This document shows, in pieces, positions 47,456 to 55,516 of a stretch of 64,000 nucleotides of DNA. How positions within the stretch are numbered: the first letter of the stretch is position 1; each line of letters begins with the position of its first letter. Below the pieces are notes generated by a model. That model was not told the DNA's origin, did no database searches, and saw only the letters and a program-made list of their open reading frames with translations. The stretch comes from Arthrobacter sp. DWC3 (GTDB taxonomy: Bacteria > Actinomycetota > Actinomycetes > Actinomycetales > Micrococcaceae). The stretch is from NCBI RefSeq assembly GCF_002929375.1, contig NZ_PJIP01000002.1:143470-207469 (forward strand). The letters run 5' to 3'. Position numbers and translations under genes: made by a program.

Positions 47456-48316
47456 GTGGACTCCTCCGACGCATCATCCTCGTACTCCCTCACGCTCTCC
47501 TGCCCCGACCGGCCCGGGATCGTGCACGGCGTCTCCGGCGCCCTGGTGGGGGTGGGCGCCAACATCACGGAGTCCCAGCAGTACGGCAGCCCGGACACGG
47601 GCACCTTCTTCATGAGGGTCGACCTCACCACCGGGGCCGGACCGCAGGACCTGCGCGCCGCGCTCGAGCCCGTCGCCGCGGAGTTCGGCATGCAGTGGTC
47701 GCTCGTGGAGGCGGCCCGGCGCACCCGGACCCTGATCATGGTCTCGAAGGCCGCGCACTGCCTGAACGACCTCCTGTTCCAGCACCGTTCGGGGACGCTC
47801 GCCATCGACATCCCGGTGATCGTGTCCAACCACCGGGACCTGGAGGGCCTCGCGGCGTTCTACGGCGTCGAGTTCCACCACATCCCCGTGACGCCCGGGA
47901 CCAAGCAGGACGCCGAGGACGCGCTGCGCGCCCTGATGGACCGGCACGACATCGAACTGGTGGTCCTCGCCCGCTACATGCAGATCCTCAGCGACGGACT
48001 CTGCGAGGACCTCCGCGGCCGCGCCATCAACATCCACCACTCGTTCCTGCCGTCCTTCAAGGGCGCGCGTCCCTATCACCAGGCCCACGCCCGCGGGGTC
48101 AAGCTGATCGGCGCCACGGCGCACTACGTCACGGCGGCGCTCGACGAGGGCCCCATCATCGAGCAGGAGGTCATCCGCGTGGACCACGCGCGGACGGCCG
48201 AGCAGCTGGCCTCGATCGGGCGCGAGCTCGAGGGACGCGCCCTGGTGCAGGCGGTGCAGTGGCACGCCGAGCGGCGCGTCCTGCTCGACGGGCGCCGGAC
48301 CATCGTCTTCAACTGA
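47456..48316 (+). CDS. purU: Formyltetrahydrofolate deformylase
   Basis: The 286 aa enzyme hydrolyses 10-formyl-THF to formate and THF, balancing the one-carbon pool. An N-terminal ACT domain (about 8-85, LSCPDRPGIVHGVSGAL) precedes a formyltransferase domain with INIHHSFLPSFKGARPYHQAHARGV near residue 190 (catalytic Asn/His) and GATAHYVTAALDEGPIIEQ (catalytic Asp). The GTG start at 47456 has no ribosome binding site; TACGCT 7 bases upstream points to a leaderless transcript independent of the preceding gene. It is close to glyA and folD, which act on the same cofactors. Confidence 0.94.
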   Translation: MDSSDASSSYSLTLSCPDRPGIVHGVSGALVGVGANITESQQYGSPDTGTFFMRVDLTTGAGPQDLRAALEPVAAEFGMQWSLVEAARRTRTLIMVSKAAHCLNDLLFQHRSGTLAIDIPVIVSNHRDLEGLAAFYGVEFHHIPVTPGTKQDAEDALRALMDRHDIELVVLARYMQILSDGLCEDLRGRAINIHHSFLPSFKGARPYHQAHARGVKLIGATAHYVTAALDEGPIIEQEVIRVDHARTAEQLASIGRELEGRALVQAVQWHAERRVLLDGRRTIVFN

Positions 48317-48329
48317 GGCGCCGCTGGCC

Positions 48330-48335
48330 TAGGCT
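48330..48335 (+). promoter_or_regulatory. -10 box for the leaderless carbonic anhydrase-like gene
   Basis: TAGGCT is followed by 6 bases and the ATG. Confidence 0.45.
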
Positions 48336-48341
48336 GGCGCC

Positions 48342-48863
48342 ATGGCCCACCTCATCGCGTTCCGCGGCAAGACCCCCGACACCGAGGCCGCCGCGTTCGT
48401 CGCACCCACGGCGTCCCTGATCGGCGGGGTGCTCCTCGGTGCCTCCGCGAGCGTCTTCTACGGGGCGACCGTCCGCGCGGACACCGCGCCCATCCGGATC
48501 GGCGACGGGACGAACCTGCAGGACAACGTCGTGGTGCACGCCGATCCCGGCTTCCCGGCGAGCATCGGCGACCGCGTCAGCGTGGGCCACGGCGCCGTAG
48601 TGCACGGCTGCACCATCGAGGACCACTGCCTCATCGGCATGGGCGCCACCGTCCTGAACGGCGTGGTCATCGGCACGGAGTCGCTGGTCGCCGCGGGCGC
48701 CGTCGTGCTCGAGGGCACCGTGGTGCCGCCGCGCTCGCTCGTCGCGGGGGTGCCCGCGAAGGTGCGCCGCACGCTCGACCACGACGAGGTGCGGGGGATC
48801 CGCGACAACGCCGACCGGTACGTGACCCTCGCGCAGGAGCACCGTCAAGCGTTAACTTCTTGA
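48342..48863 (+). CDS. Gamma carbonic anhydrase family protein
   Basis: The 173 aa protein is a left-handed beta helix of hexapeptide repeats. The three metal-binding histidines are visible in NVVVHADPGFP (near residue 66) and SVGHGAVVHGCTI (near 82 and 87). Such proteins bind zinc or iron; many relatives (YrdA, PaaY type) have weak or no carbonic anhydrase activity. TAGGCT 6 bases before the ATG suggests a leaderless mRNA. Confidence 0.88.
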   Translation: MAHLIAFRGKTPDTEAAAFVAPTASLIGGVLLGASASVFYGATVRADTAPIRIGDGTNLQDNVVVHADPGFPASIGDRVSVGHGAVVHGCTIEDHCLIGMGATVLNGVVIGTESLVAAGAVVLEGTVVPPRSLVAGVPAKVRRTLDHDEVRGIRDNADRYVTLAQEHRQALTS

Positions 48864-48869
48864 CTACAA
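48851..48869 (+). promoter_or_regulatory. Putative ROK operator overlapping the regulator's -35
   Basis: GTTAA-n3-CTTGAC-n-ACAA occurs here and again at 50150-50168 in front of the sugar importer. The CTTGAC part overlaps the TTGACT -35 box. Confidence 0.5.
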
Positions 48870-48888
48870 GGCCCGCCTGCGGCAACCT
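48860..48888 (+). promoter_or_regulatory. Promoter of the leaderless ROK regulator gene
   Basis: TTGACT (48860-48865), a 17-base spacer and CAACCT (48883-48888) are followed by 7 bases and the ATG at 48896. Confidence 0.45.
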
Positions 48889-48895
48889 TGGGAGC

Positions 48896-50119
48896 ATGCC
48901 CGCAGATACACCCTCGACGGCGAGGACACCCCTGAGCGCCGCGCTCCCGAAGCCGGGCTCCCAATCCGCCCTGCGTGAGCAGAACCAGCGGCGCGTCATC
49001 GCCGCCCTCGTGAGCAACGGACCGCAGACCCAGGCCGAACTCTCCCGGCAGACCGGCCTCTCCACCGCCACGGTCTCCAACATCGTCAAGGTCATGGCGG
49101 CCAGCGGGATCGTCAGCACGGCGCCGACCACGAGCTCGGGCCGCCGGGCGCTGTCGGTGATCCTCAACGACAAGGGCCAGGTCGCGGCCGGGATCGACAT
49201 CGGCCGCCGCCACCTCCGCGTGGTCCTCGCCAGCCCCAACTACCGGGTGCTGCAGGAGGCCTCCGTCAGCCTGCCGCCGGGGCACAGCGCCGTCGAGGGG
49301 CTCCGGGCGGCCTCCGACCTCCTGGACGCCCTGCTCGCGGACGGCGGGATCGACCGCAGGGCACTGCTCGGCGCCGGCATCGGCATCCCCGGCCCCATCG
49401 ACCGGCGGACGGGCACCGTGGTGCAGGGCGCCATCCTGCCCGAGTGGGTGGGCATCAACATCCACGCGACGTTCAGCGAGCGGCTCCAGGTCCCGGTGTT
49501 CATCGACAACGACGCCAACCTCGGCGCCCTCGCGCAGGTCACGTGGGGGCCGCACAGCGCCGTGGAGAACCTGCTGTTCATCAAGGTGGGCTCCGGGATC
49601 GGCTCCGGGATGGTCCTCAACGGGTCGCTCTACTACGGGAACGTGGGCGTCACCGGCGAACTGGGCCACACCACCATCAACGAGCAGGGCGTCGTCTGCC
49701 GGTGCGGCAACCGCGGCTGCCTCGAGACGGTCGCGTCCACCTCGACGATGATCGAGCTCCTCGGCCGCGGCAGCAGCGAGGCCGTGGACACGCAGCGCAT
49801 CATCGAGTGGGCCCTGGCCGGTGACACCGCGGCCCTGCGCGTCATCGACGACGCCGGCGCGGCCATAGGACGCGCCCTGGCCCACGTGGCCAACATGATC
49901 AACCCGGAGACCATCGTCATCGGCGGCCCGCTGACCAGCCTCGGCGACATCCTCCTGGTCCCGGTCAGGCGCGGGCTGGCCCGCCATGCGGTCCCCATCA
50001 TCGGCGAGACCACGGGCGTGTGCATGTCCTCCCTCGGCGACCGCGCCGAGGCACTCGGCGGCGCCGCCGTCGTCCTCGCCCAACCGGACCTCTCGCCGGC
50101 CTTCGCGATCACGGCGTAA
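48896..50119 (+). CDS. ROK family transcriptional regulator
   Basis: The 407 aa protein has an N-terminal winged helix-turn-helix (about residues 30-85, TQAELSRQTGLSTATVSNIV) and a C-terminal ROK domain. The ROK zinc motif CRCGNRGCLE is near residue 265, and the sugar/phosphate site GVTGELGHT lies just before it. ROK repressors (XylR, NagC type) respond to sugars. The ATG at 48896 is placed by the promoter geometry and lacks a Shine-Dalgarno; a longer TTG-initiated frame starts inside the -35. It precedes, and probably controls, the multiple-monosaccharide importer, with which it shares an operator-like sequence. Confidence 0.9.
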   Translation: MPADTPSTARTPLSAALPKPGSQSALREQNQRRVIAALVSNGPQTQAELSRQTGLSTATVSNIVKVMAASGIVSTAPTTSSGRRALSVILNDKGQVAAGIDIGRRHLRVVLASPNYRVLQEASVSLPPGHSAVEGLRAASDLLDALLADGGIDRRALLGAGIGIPGPIDRRTGTVVQGAILPEWVGINIHATFSERLQVPVFIDNDANLGALAQVTWGPHSAVENLLFIKVGSGIGSGMVLNGSLYYGNVGVTGELGHTTINEQGVVCRCGNRGCLETVASTSTMIELLGRGSSEAVDTQRIIEWALAGDTAALRVIDDAGAAIGRALAHVANMINPETIVIGGPLTSLGDILLVPVRRGLARHAVPIIGETTGVCMSSLGDRAEALGGAAVVLAQPDLSPAFAITA

Positions 50120-50149
50120 CGTTCGCGTCTCTATTTGCTGTAGGTTTGC

Positions 50150-50188
50150 GTTAAACACTTGACGACAATGCAGTTCAACGTGTTCAAT
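50150..50188 (+). promoter_or_regulatory. Promoter and putative ROK operator of the sugar importer operon
   Basis: The operator-like GTTAA-n3-CTTGAC-n-ACAA (50150-50168) overlaps a TTGACG -35 (50159-50164); TTCAAT (50183-50188) follows with an 18-base spacer. A direct repeat GTTCAA-n3-GTTCAA (50173-50187) covers the -10. Confidence 0.5.
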
Positions 50189-50245
50189 TCTTTCGGGCCG
50201 AGGTTGGGCCTGCACCAAGACAACGCCGTCACTGCGGGAGGCTCC

Positions 50246-51784
50246 ATGAACAACCACACCATCCTTGAGATGCGCTCCATCACCAAGGAGTTCCCGGGAG
50301 TCAAAGCCCTCTCCGACGTTTCCCTCGAGGTCCAGGCCGGCGAGATCCACGCCATCTGCGGCGAGAACGGCGCCGGCAAGTCAACCCTGATGAAGGTCCT
50401 CTCGGGCCTCTACCCCTACGGCGACTACTCCGGGGACATCGTGTTCCAGGGCGAGGTCGTCGAGTTCAAGGACATCCGCGCCAGCGAGGCCGCGGGGATC
50501 GTGATCATCCACCAGGAACTCGCCCTCATCCCCGAGCTCTCCATCGCCGAGAACATCTTCCTCGGCAACGAGCCCACCCGGTTCGGCGTCATCGACTGGG
50601 ACTACGTCAACCGGACCACCCTCGACCTCATGGCCCGCGTGGGCCTCACCGAGGATCCGACGACGAAGATCAAGGACATCGGCGTCGGCAAGCAGCAACT
50701 CGTCGAGATCGCGAAGGCGCTCAACAAGTCCGTGAAGCTCCTCATCCTCGACGAGCCGACCGCGGCGCTCAACGAGTCCGACTCGCAGCACCTCCTGGAC
50801 CTCATGGCGGGCCTGCGCAGCAAGGGCATCTCCTGCATCATGATCTCCCACAAGCTCAACGAGATCGAGCAGATCGCGGACTCGATCACCATCATCCGTG
50901 ACGGCCGGTCCATCGAGACGCTGCACGTCAAGAACGACGGCGTGGACGAGGACCGCATCATCCGCGGCATGGTGGGGCGCTCCCTCGAGTCCCGCTTCCC
51001 CGACCACACGCCGTCGATCGGCGAGACCTTCTTCGAGGTCCGCAACTGGACCGTAGGGCACCCCACCGTCCCCGACCGCCTGGTGTGCAAGAACTCCAGC
51101 TTCAAGGTCCGCCGCGGCGAGATCGTCGGTTTCGCAGGCCTCATGGGTGCGGGCCGTACTGAACTGGCCCGCTCCGTCTTCGGCCGCTCCTACGGCAACT
51201 TCAAGTCCGGGCAGATCCTCATCAACGGCAAGGAGGTGACGCTGCGCTCGGTGCCCCAGGCCATCGACGCCGGTCTCGCCTACGTGACGGAGGACCGCAA
51301 ATCGCTCGGGCTCAACCTCCTCGACGACATCAAGGCCACCACCGTGTCCGCCGATCTGAAGAAGATCACGCGCGGCCTCGTGGTGGACAAGGACGAGGAG
51401 TTCCGGGTGGCCGAGGAGTACCGGAAGTCGCTGCGGACCAAGACGCCCAGCGTGAACGACGGCGTCGCCACCCTCTCGGGCGGGAACCAGCAGAAGGTGG
51501 TGCTCTCCAAGTGGATGTTCACCGACCCCGAGCTGCTCATCCTCGACGAGCCGACCCGAGGCATCGACGTGGGCGCCAAGTACGAGATCTACGGCATCAT
51601 CCAGAGGCTTGCGGATCAGGGGAAGGGCGTTATTGTCATCTCCTCGGAACTGCCCGAACTGCTCGGCCTCTCCGACCGGATCTACACGATCTTCGAAGGT
51701 GCCATCACCGGAGAACTGACCCGCAATGAGGCGAATCAGGAATCGCTGATGAAACTCATGACCGCCAGCAGGAAAACTGCCTGA
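50246..51784 (+). CDS. mmsA: Multiple monosaccharide ABC transporter ATP-binding protein
   Basis: The 512 aa protein has tandem ABC domains: Walker [10 protein letters not shown] near residue 39, Walker [12 protein letters not shown] near 165, and a second degenerate Walker [11 protein letters not shown] near 295 with signature LSGGNQQKV near 410. It resembles XylG/GguA of the ChvE-associated importer. The ATG at 50246 is preceded by GGGAGG at 50236-50241. It heads a three-gene operon encoding ATPase, permease and binding protein. Confidence 0.92.
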   Translation: MNNHTILEMRSITKEFPGVKALSDVSLEVQAGEIHAICGENGAGKSTLMKVLSGLYPYGDYSGDIVFQGEVVEFKDIRASEAAGIVIIHQELALIPELSIAENIFLGNEPTRFGVIDWDYVNRTTLDLMARVGLTEDPTTKIKDIGVGKQQLVEIAKALNKSVKLLILDEPTAALNESDSQHLLDLMAGLRSKGISCIMISHKLNEIEQIADSITIIRDGRSIETLHVKNDGVDEDRIIRGMVGRSLESRFPDHTPSIGETFFEVRNWTVGHPTVPDRLVCKNSSFKVRRGEIVGFAGLMGAGRTELARSVFGRSYGNFKSGQILINGKEVTLRSVPQAIDAGLAYVTEDRKSLGLNLLDDIKATTVSADLKKITRGLVVDKDEEFRVAEEYRKSLRTKTPSVNDGVATLSGGNQQKVVLSKWMFTDPELLILDEPTRGIDVGAKYEIYGIIQRLADQGKGVIVISSELPELLGLSDRIYTIFEGAITGELTRNEANQESLMKLMTASRKTA

Positions 51785-51807
51785 CCGACGTCCCAAGGAA
51801 AGACACC

Positions 51808-53109
51808 ATGAAAGCCCTCAAACAAATCCTCGGCGGGAACACCCGCCAGTTCGGGATGATCTTCGCCCTGGTCGCGCTCGTCGTGTTCTTTCAGTGGCAG
51901 ACCGGCGGCAAGACCCTCACGCCCGGCAACATGATGAACCTGTTCAACGGCAACTCCTACATCCTGATCCTCGCGATCGGGATGGTGCTCGTCATCATCG
52001 CGGGCCACATCGACCTCTCGGTCGGCTCCATCGCGGCGTTCGTCGGCATCGTCGTCGCGATCGCCATGCGTGACTGGGGCATCCCCTGGTACATGGGTGT
52101 AATCCTCGGCCTGGTCCTCGGCGCCGTCATCGGCCTGTGGCAGGGTTTCTGGGTGGCGTACGTCGGGATACCGGCGTTCATCGTCACCCTGGCCGGCATG
52201 CTCCTGTTCCGTGGCGCCAACCAGGCGGTCGGCGACTCGAACACGGTCCCCGTGCCCGAGGGCTTCCGGTACCTCGGAGCGGGCTACCTCCCCGAGGTGG
52301 GCCCGAGCACCGGGTACAACAACCTGACCGTCCTGCTGGGCCTCGCCCTGGTGGCCTTCGTCATCTACCGTGAGATCCGCAGTCGTCGCAAGCTCGAGAA
52401 GATCGGCGCGGAGATCCCTCCCACCTGGGTGCCCGTGGTCAAGGTGGGGCTGCTCTGCGCGGTCATCCTCTACGCGACCTACCTGTTCGCCACCGGCCGC
52501 CCCGGAACCTCGTTCCCGGTCCCGGGCCTGATCCTCGGCGTCCTCGTCATCATCTACGCGTTCGTCTCGAACAAGACCATTCTCGGCCGGCACGTGTACG
52601 CCGTCGGCGGTAACCGCCACGCGGCGGAACTCTCCGGCGTCCAGAGCAAGCGCGTCAACTTCATGGTCATGATGAACATGTCCGTCCTCGCCGCTCTCGC
52701 CGGCATGATCTTCGTCGGTCGCTCCACCGCCTCCGGCCCGTCCGACGGCGTCGGCTGGGAACTCGACGCGATCGCCGCCGTCTTCATCGGCGGCGCGGCC
52801 GTCAGCGGCGGTGTGGGTACCGTGGTCGGGTCCATCATCGGTGGCCTGGTCATGGCCGTGCTCAACAACGGACTCCAGTTGCTCGGCATCGGCGCGGACC
52901 TGACCCAGATCATCAAGGGACTCGTCCTGCTCGTCGCCGTCGCCTTCGACGTCTACAACAAGAGCCAGGGCAAGCCGTCCATCATCGGCCTGCTCACCAG
53001 GAACTTCGGCGGGGGTGGCGGCGGCAGGAAGCCCGACGCCCCTGTGCGCGAGCCCGCTCCCACGGAGCAGGCCACCGGCACGAAGGAAGTAATCTCCCAC
53101 GACGTCTAG
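51808..53109 (+). CDS. mmsB: Multiple monosaccharide ABC transporter permease
   Basis: The 433 aa BPD_transp_2 permease has about ten helices, the GHIDLSVGSIAAFVG stretch near residue 65 and AVGGNRHAAELSGV near 265, both typical of XylH/GguB-type sugar permeases. A hydrophilic excursion near residue 190 and a Gly-rich C-terminal tail (about 395-433) follow family layout. GGAAAG precedes the ATG. Confidence 0.93.
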   Translation: MKALKQILGGNTRQFGMIFALVALVVFFQWQTGGKTLTPGNMMNLFNGNSYILILAIGMVLVIIAGHIDLSVGSIAAFVGIVVAIAMRDWGIPWYMGVILGLVLGAVIGLWQGFWVAYVGIPAFIVTLAGMLLFRGANQAVGDSNTVPVPEGFRYLGAGYLPEVGPSTGYNNLTVLLGLALVAFVIYREIRSRRKLEKIGAEIPPTWVPVVKVGLLCAVILYATYLFATGRPGTSFPVPGLILGVLVIIYAFVSNKTILGRHVYAVGGNRHAAELSGVQSKRVNFMVMMNMSVLAALAGMIFVGRSTASGPSDGVGWELDAIAAVFIGGAAVSGGVGTVVGSIIGGLVMAVLNNGLQLLGIGADLTQIIKGLVLLVAVAFDVYNKSQGKPSIIGLLTRNFGGGGGGRKPDAPVREPAPTEQATGTKEVISHDV

Positions 53110-53183
53110 GGCCCTCGGCTCACGCCGACCCCCGGGCAAGCTCCAACCGTCCATCAGAGCAAGAGCAACAGAAAGAGAATGGA

Positions 53184-54281
53184 ATGCGTAAGTTCGCAAA
53201 ATCCCTCGCAGCCATCGCTGCAATATCAGCACTGACGCTGACCGGGTGCGGCCGCGAAGAGACGGGTACCGCGACCGAGGGTGGCGACGCTGCCGCCTCC
53301 GGCTTCGAGACCGGGTCCGCGATCGGCGTGGCCCTGCCGCAGAAGACGTCGGAGAACTGGGTTCTCGCCGAGACGCTCTTCAACGACGGCCTCACCGAGG
53401 CCGGCTACGAGCCGAACGTGCAGTTCGCCAACGGTGGCGTCTCCGAGCAGCAGAACCAGATCAGCTCCATGATCACCAACGGTGTGAAGGTCCTGATCGT
53501 CGGAGCCATCGACGGCGCCCAGCTCGGCACGCAGCTGGCGCAGGCGAAGGAAGCCGGCATCACCGTCATCGCCTACGACCGTCTGCTCCTCAACACCGAG
53601 GACGTCGACTACTACGTGGCGTACGACAACTTCAAGGTCGGCGAGCTGCAGGGCCAGGCCCTGCTCGACGGCATGAAGGCCAAGAAGCCCGAGGGCCCGT
53701 ACAACATCGAGCTGTTCGCCGGGTCGCCCGACGACGCCAACGCGAAGGTGTTCTTCGACGGTGCGATGAGCATCCTGCAGCCCGAGATCGACAACGGCAA
53801 CCTCGTGGTCGTCTCCGGTCAGACCTCCTTCGAGCAGGCCGTCACCCAGGGCTGGAAGGCGGAGAACGCGCAGAAGCGTGCGGACTCCCTGCTCTCCGGC
53901 AGCTACGGCTCCACCGAGCTCGACGGCGTCCTCTCCCCCAACGACACGCTCGCCCGCGCCGTCCTGACGTCCGTCGAGGGTGCAGGCAAGCCGCTGCCCG
54001 TCGTCACCGGTCAGGACTCCGAGGTCGAGTCCGTGAAGTCCATCATGGAGGGCAAGCAGTACTCCACCATCAACAAGGACACCCGCGCCCTCGTGGAGCA
54101 CTCCATCGAGATGGTCGGTAACCTGCAGGCCGGCGACGAGCCCGAGATCAACGATCCCGACTCCTACGACAACGGCGTGAAGACCGTTCCCGCCTACCTC
54201 CTCGAGCCGCAGATCGTGACGAAGGAGAACGCCGCCGAGGCGTACGCCAACGACCCCACGCTGTCCGCGCTCACCAAGTAA
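53184..54281 (+). CDS. chvE: Sugar-binding lipoprotein, ChvE family
   Basis: The 365 aa protein has a lipoprotein signal (RKFAKSLAAIAAISAL, lipobox LTLTGC with Cys at 22) and a type I periplasmic-binding domain with SAIGVALPQKTSENWV near residue 45 and VIAYDRLLLN near 130. ChvE-type proteins bind several monosaccharides, including glucose, galactose, xylose and arabinose. It completes the mmsAB importer; the 74-base gap before it could allow higher expression of the binding protein. A 14-bp terminator follows. Confidence 0.92.
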   Translation: MRKFAKSLAAIAAISALTLTGCGREETGTATEGGDAAASGFETGSAIGVALPQKTSENWVLAETLFNDGLTEAGYEPNVQFANGGVSEQQNQISSMITNGVKVLIVGAIDGAQLGTQLAQAKEAGITVIAYDRLLLNTEDVDYYVAYDNFKVGELQGQALLDGMKAKKPEGPYNIELFAGSPDDANAKVFFDGAMSILQPEIDNGNLVVVSGQTSFEQAVTQGWKAENAQKRADSLLSGSYGSTELDGVLSPNDTLARAVLTSVEGAGKPLPVVTGQDSEVESVKSIMEGKQYSTINKDTRALVEHSIEMVGNLQAGDEPEINDPDSYDNGVKTVPAYLLEPQIVTKENAAEAYANDPTLSALTK

Positions 54282-54314
54282 GCACCGCCCGGAGTCCCCG
54301 GGTCAGTACCACCC

Positions 54315-54347
54315 GAAGCGCCCCGGCCCTCGCGGCCGGGGCGCTTC
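54315..54347 (+). terminator. Terminator after the sugar importer operon
   Basis: GAAGCGCCCCGGCC and its exact complement form a 14-bp stem with a 5-base loop. Confidence 0.8.
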
Positions 54348-54436
54348 GTCGTGTCAGGGCACCCCGCGACATCAGGCCCTCCCCCGAAGCCGTCCGGGTG
54401 CTGGACGCGGGCCCCGCGTGCGGCAAGGATAGGTCC

Positions 54437-55516
54437 ATGAACCCACAGAACCGCATGATCGTTCCCCCCTGCGCGGAAGCAGGAGCCCCCAGTCCCGTCG
54501 CCGCCACCGGCCGCCCCCTGAAGTGGGGTGTCATCGCCACGGGCGGGATCGCCGCCAAGGTCACCCAGGACATCGCCCTGCTGGAGGACGCGGTCCTCCA
54601 TGCCGTGAGCTCGCGCAGCGCGGAGAGCGCCGCCGCCTTCGCCGAGCGGTTCGGGTTCGCCACGAGCTACGGGAACGACGGCGGGACGGCGGGATACCAG
54701 CGTCTCGTGGACGACCCGGAGGTCGACGTCGTCTACATCACCACCCCGCACGGCCAGCACTACGAGGTGACCAAGGCAGCCCTCACGGGCGGGAAGCACG
54801 TCCTGTGTGAGAAGCCTTTCACCATCAACGCGGCCGAGGCGGAGGAGCTGGCGGCGATCGCGGCCGACCGCGGGTTGTTCCTCATGGAGGCCGTGTGGAC
54901 GCGCTTCCTCCCCAGCGTCAACCGCGCGTGGGACATCATCCACTCCGGGGAGCTCGGCGACATCCGGTGGGTGCAGGCCGATCTCGGTTTCACCGCACCG
55001 GACGATCCGCACAGCCGCCTGTGGGACCCGAAGGCCGGCGGGGGGGCGCTGATGGACCTCACGGTCTACCCGCTCACCTGGGCGCTGGGGTCCCTCGGCT
55101 TCCCCGACTCGGTGTCCGCCGTCGGGACCCTGAACGACGACGGCGTGGACCTGCAGGCGGCCGTGACCCTCGGCTACGCGAGCGGGGCGTATGCCCAGCT
55201 GTCGTCGTCGTTCATCGCCTCCTGCCCGGGGCAGGCGACGGTCTGCGGGTCGAAGGGGTGGCTGAAGACCGGTGGCGGGAATCTCCACAACCCCAAGGAG
55301 CTGACCGTCAAGGCCGGTCAGGGCGAAGCGCGGGTGGAGCAGTTCGAGCAGGTGGGCGCGGGATACACCTACGAGCTGCGCGAGGTGACGCGCTGCATCC
55401 AGGAGGGACTCACCGAGAGCCCCACCATGCCCGTCGGGGACACCGTGAAGACCATGCGCCTGCTCGACGGCGTGCGGGAGCAGATCGGCCTGCGGTACGA
55501 GAACGACGCCGCCTGA
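54437..55516 (+). CDS. Gfo/Idh/MocA family oxidoreductase
   Basis: The 359 aa NAD(P)-dependent dehydrogenase has the Rossmann start KWGVIATGGIAAKVTQDI near residue 30, the EKPF motif in HVLCEKPFTIN near 120 and MEAVWTRFLP, as in dihydrodiol dehydrogenase/D-xylose dehydrogenase-like members. The substrate is probably a sugar, given the importer upstream. The ATG at 54437 follows AAGGA with 7-base spacing. Its last 107 bases overlap the 3' end of the convergent chaplin-like gene. Confidence 0.88.
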   Translation: MNPQNRMIVPPCAEAGAPSPVAATGRPLKWGVIATGGIAAKVTQDIALLEDAVLHAVSSRSAESAAAFAERFGFATSYGNDGGTAGYQRLVDDPEVDVVYITTPHGQHYEVTKAALTGGKHVLCEKPFTINAAEAEELAAIAADRGLFLMEAVWTRFLPSVNRAWDIIHSGELGDIRWVQADLGFTAPDDPHSRLWDPKAGGGALMDLTVYPLTWALGSLGFPDSVSAVGTLNDDGVDLQAAVTLGYASGAYAQLSSSFIASCPGQATVCGSKGWLKTGGGNLHNPKELTVKAGQGEARVEQFEQVGAGYTYELREVTRCIQEGLTESPTMPVGDTVKTMRLLDGVREQIGLRYENDAA

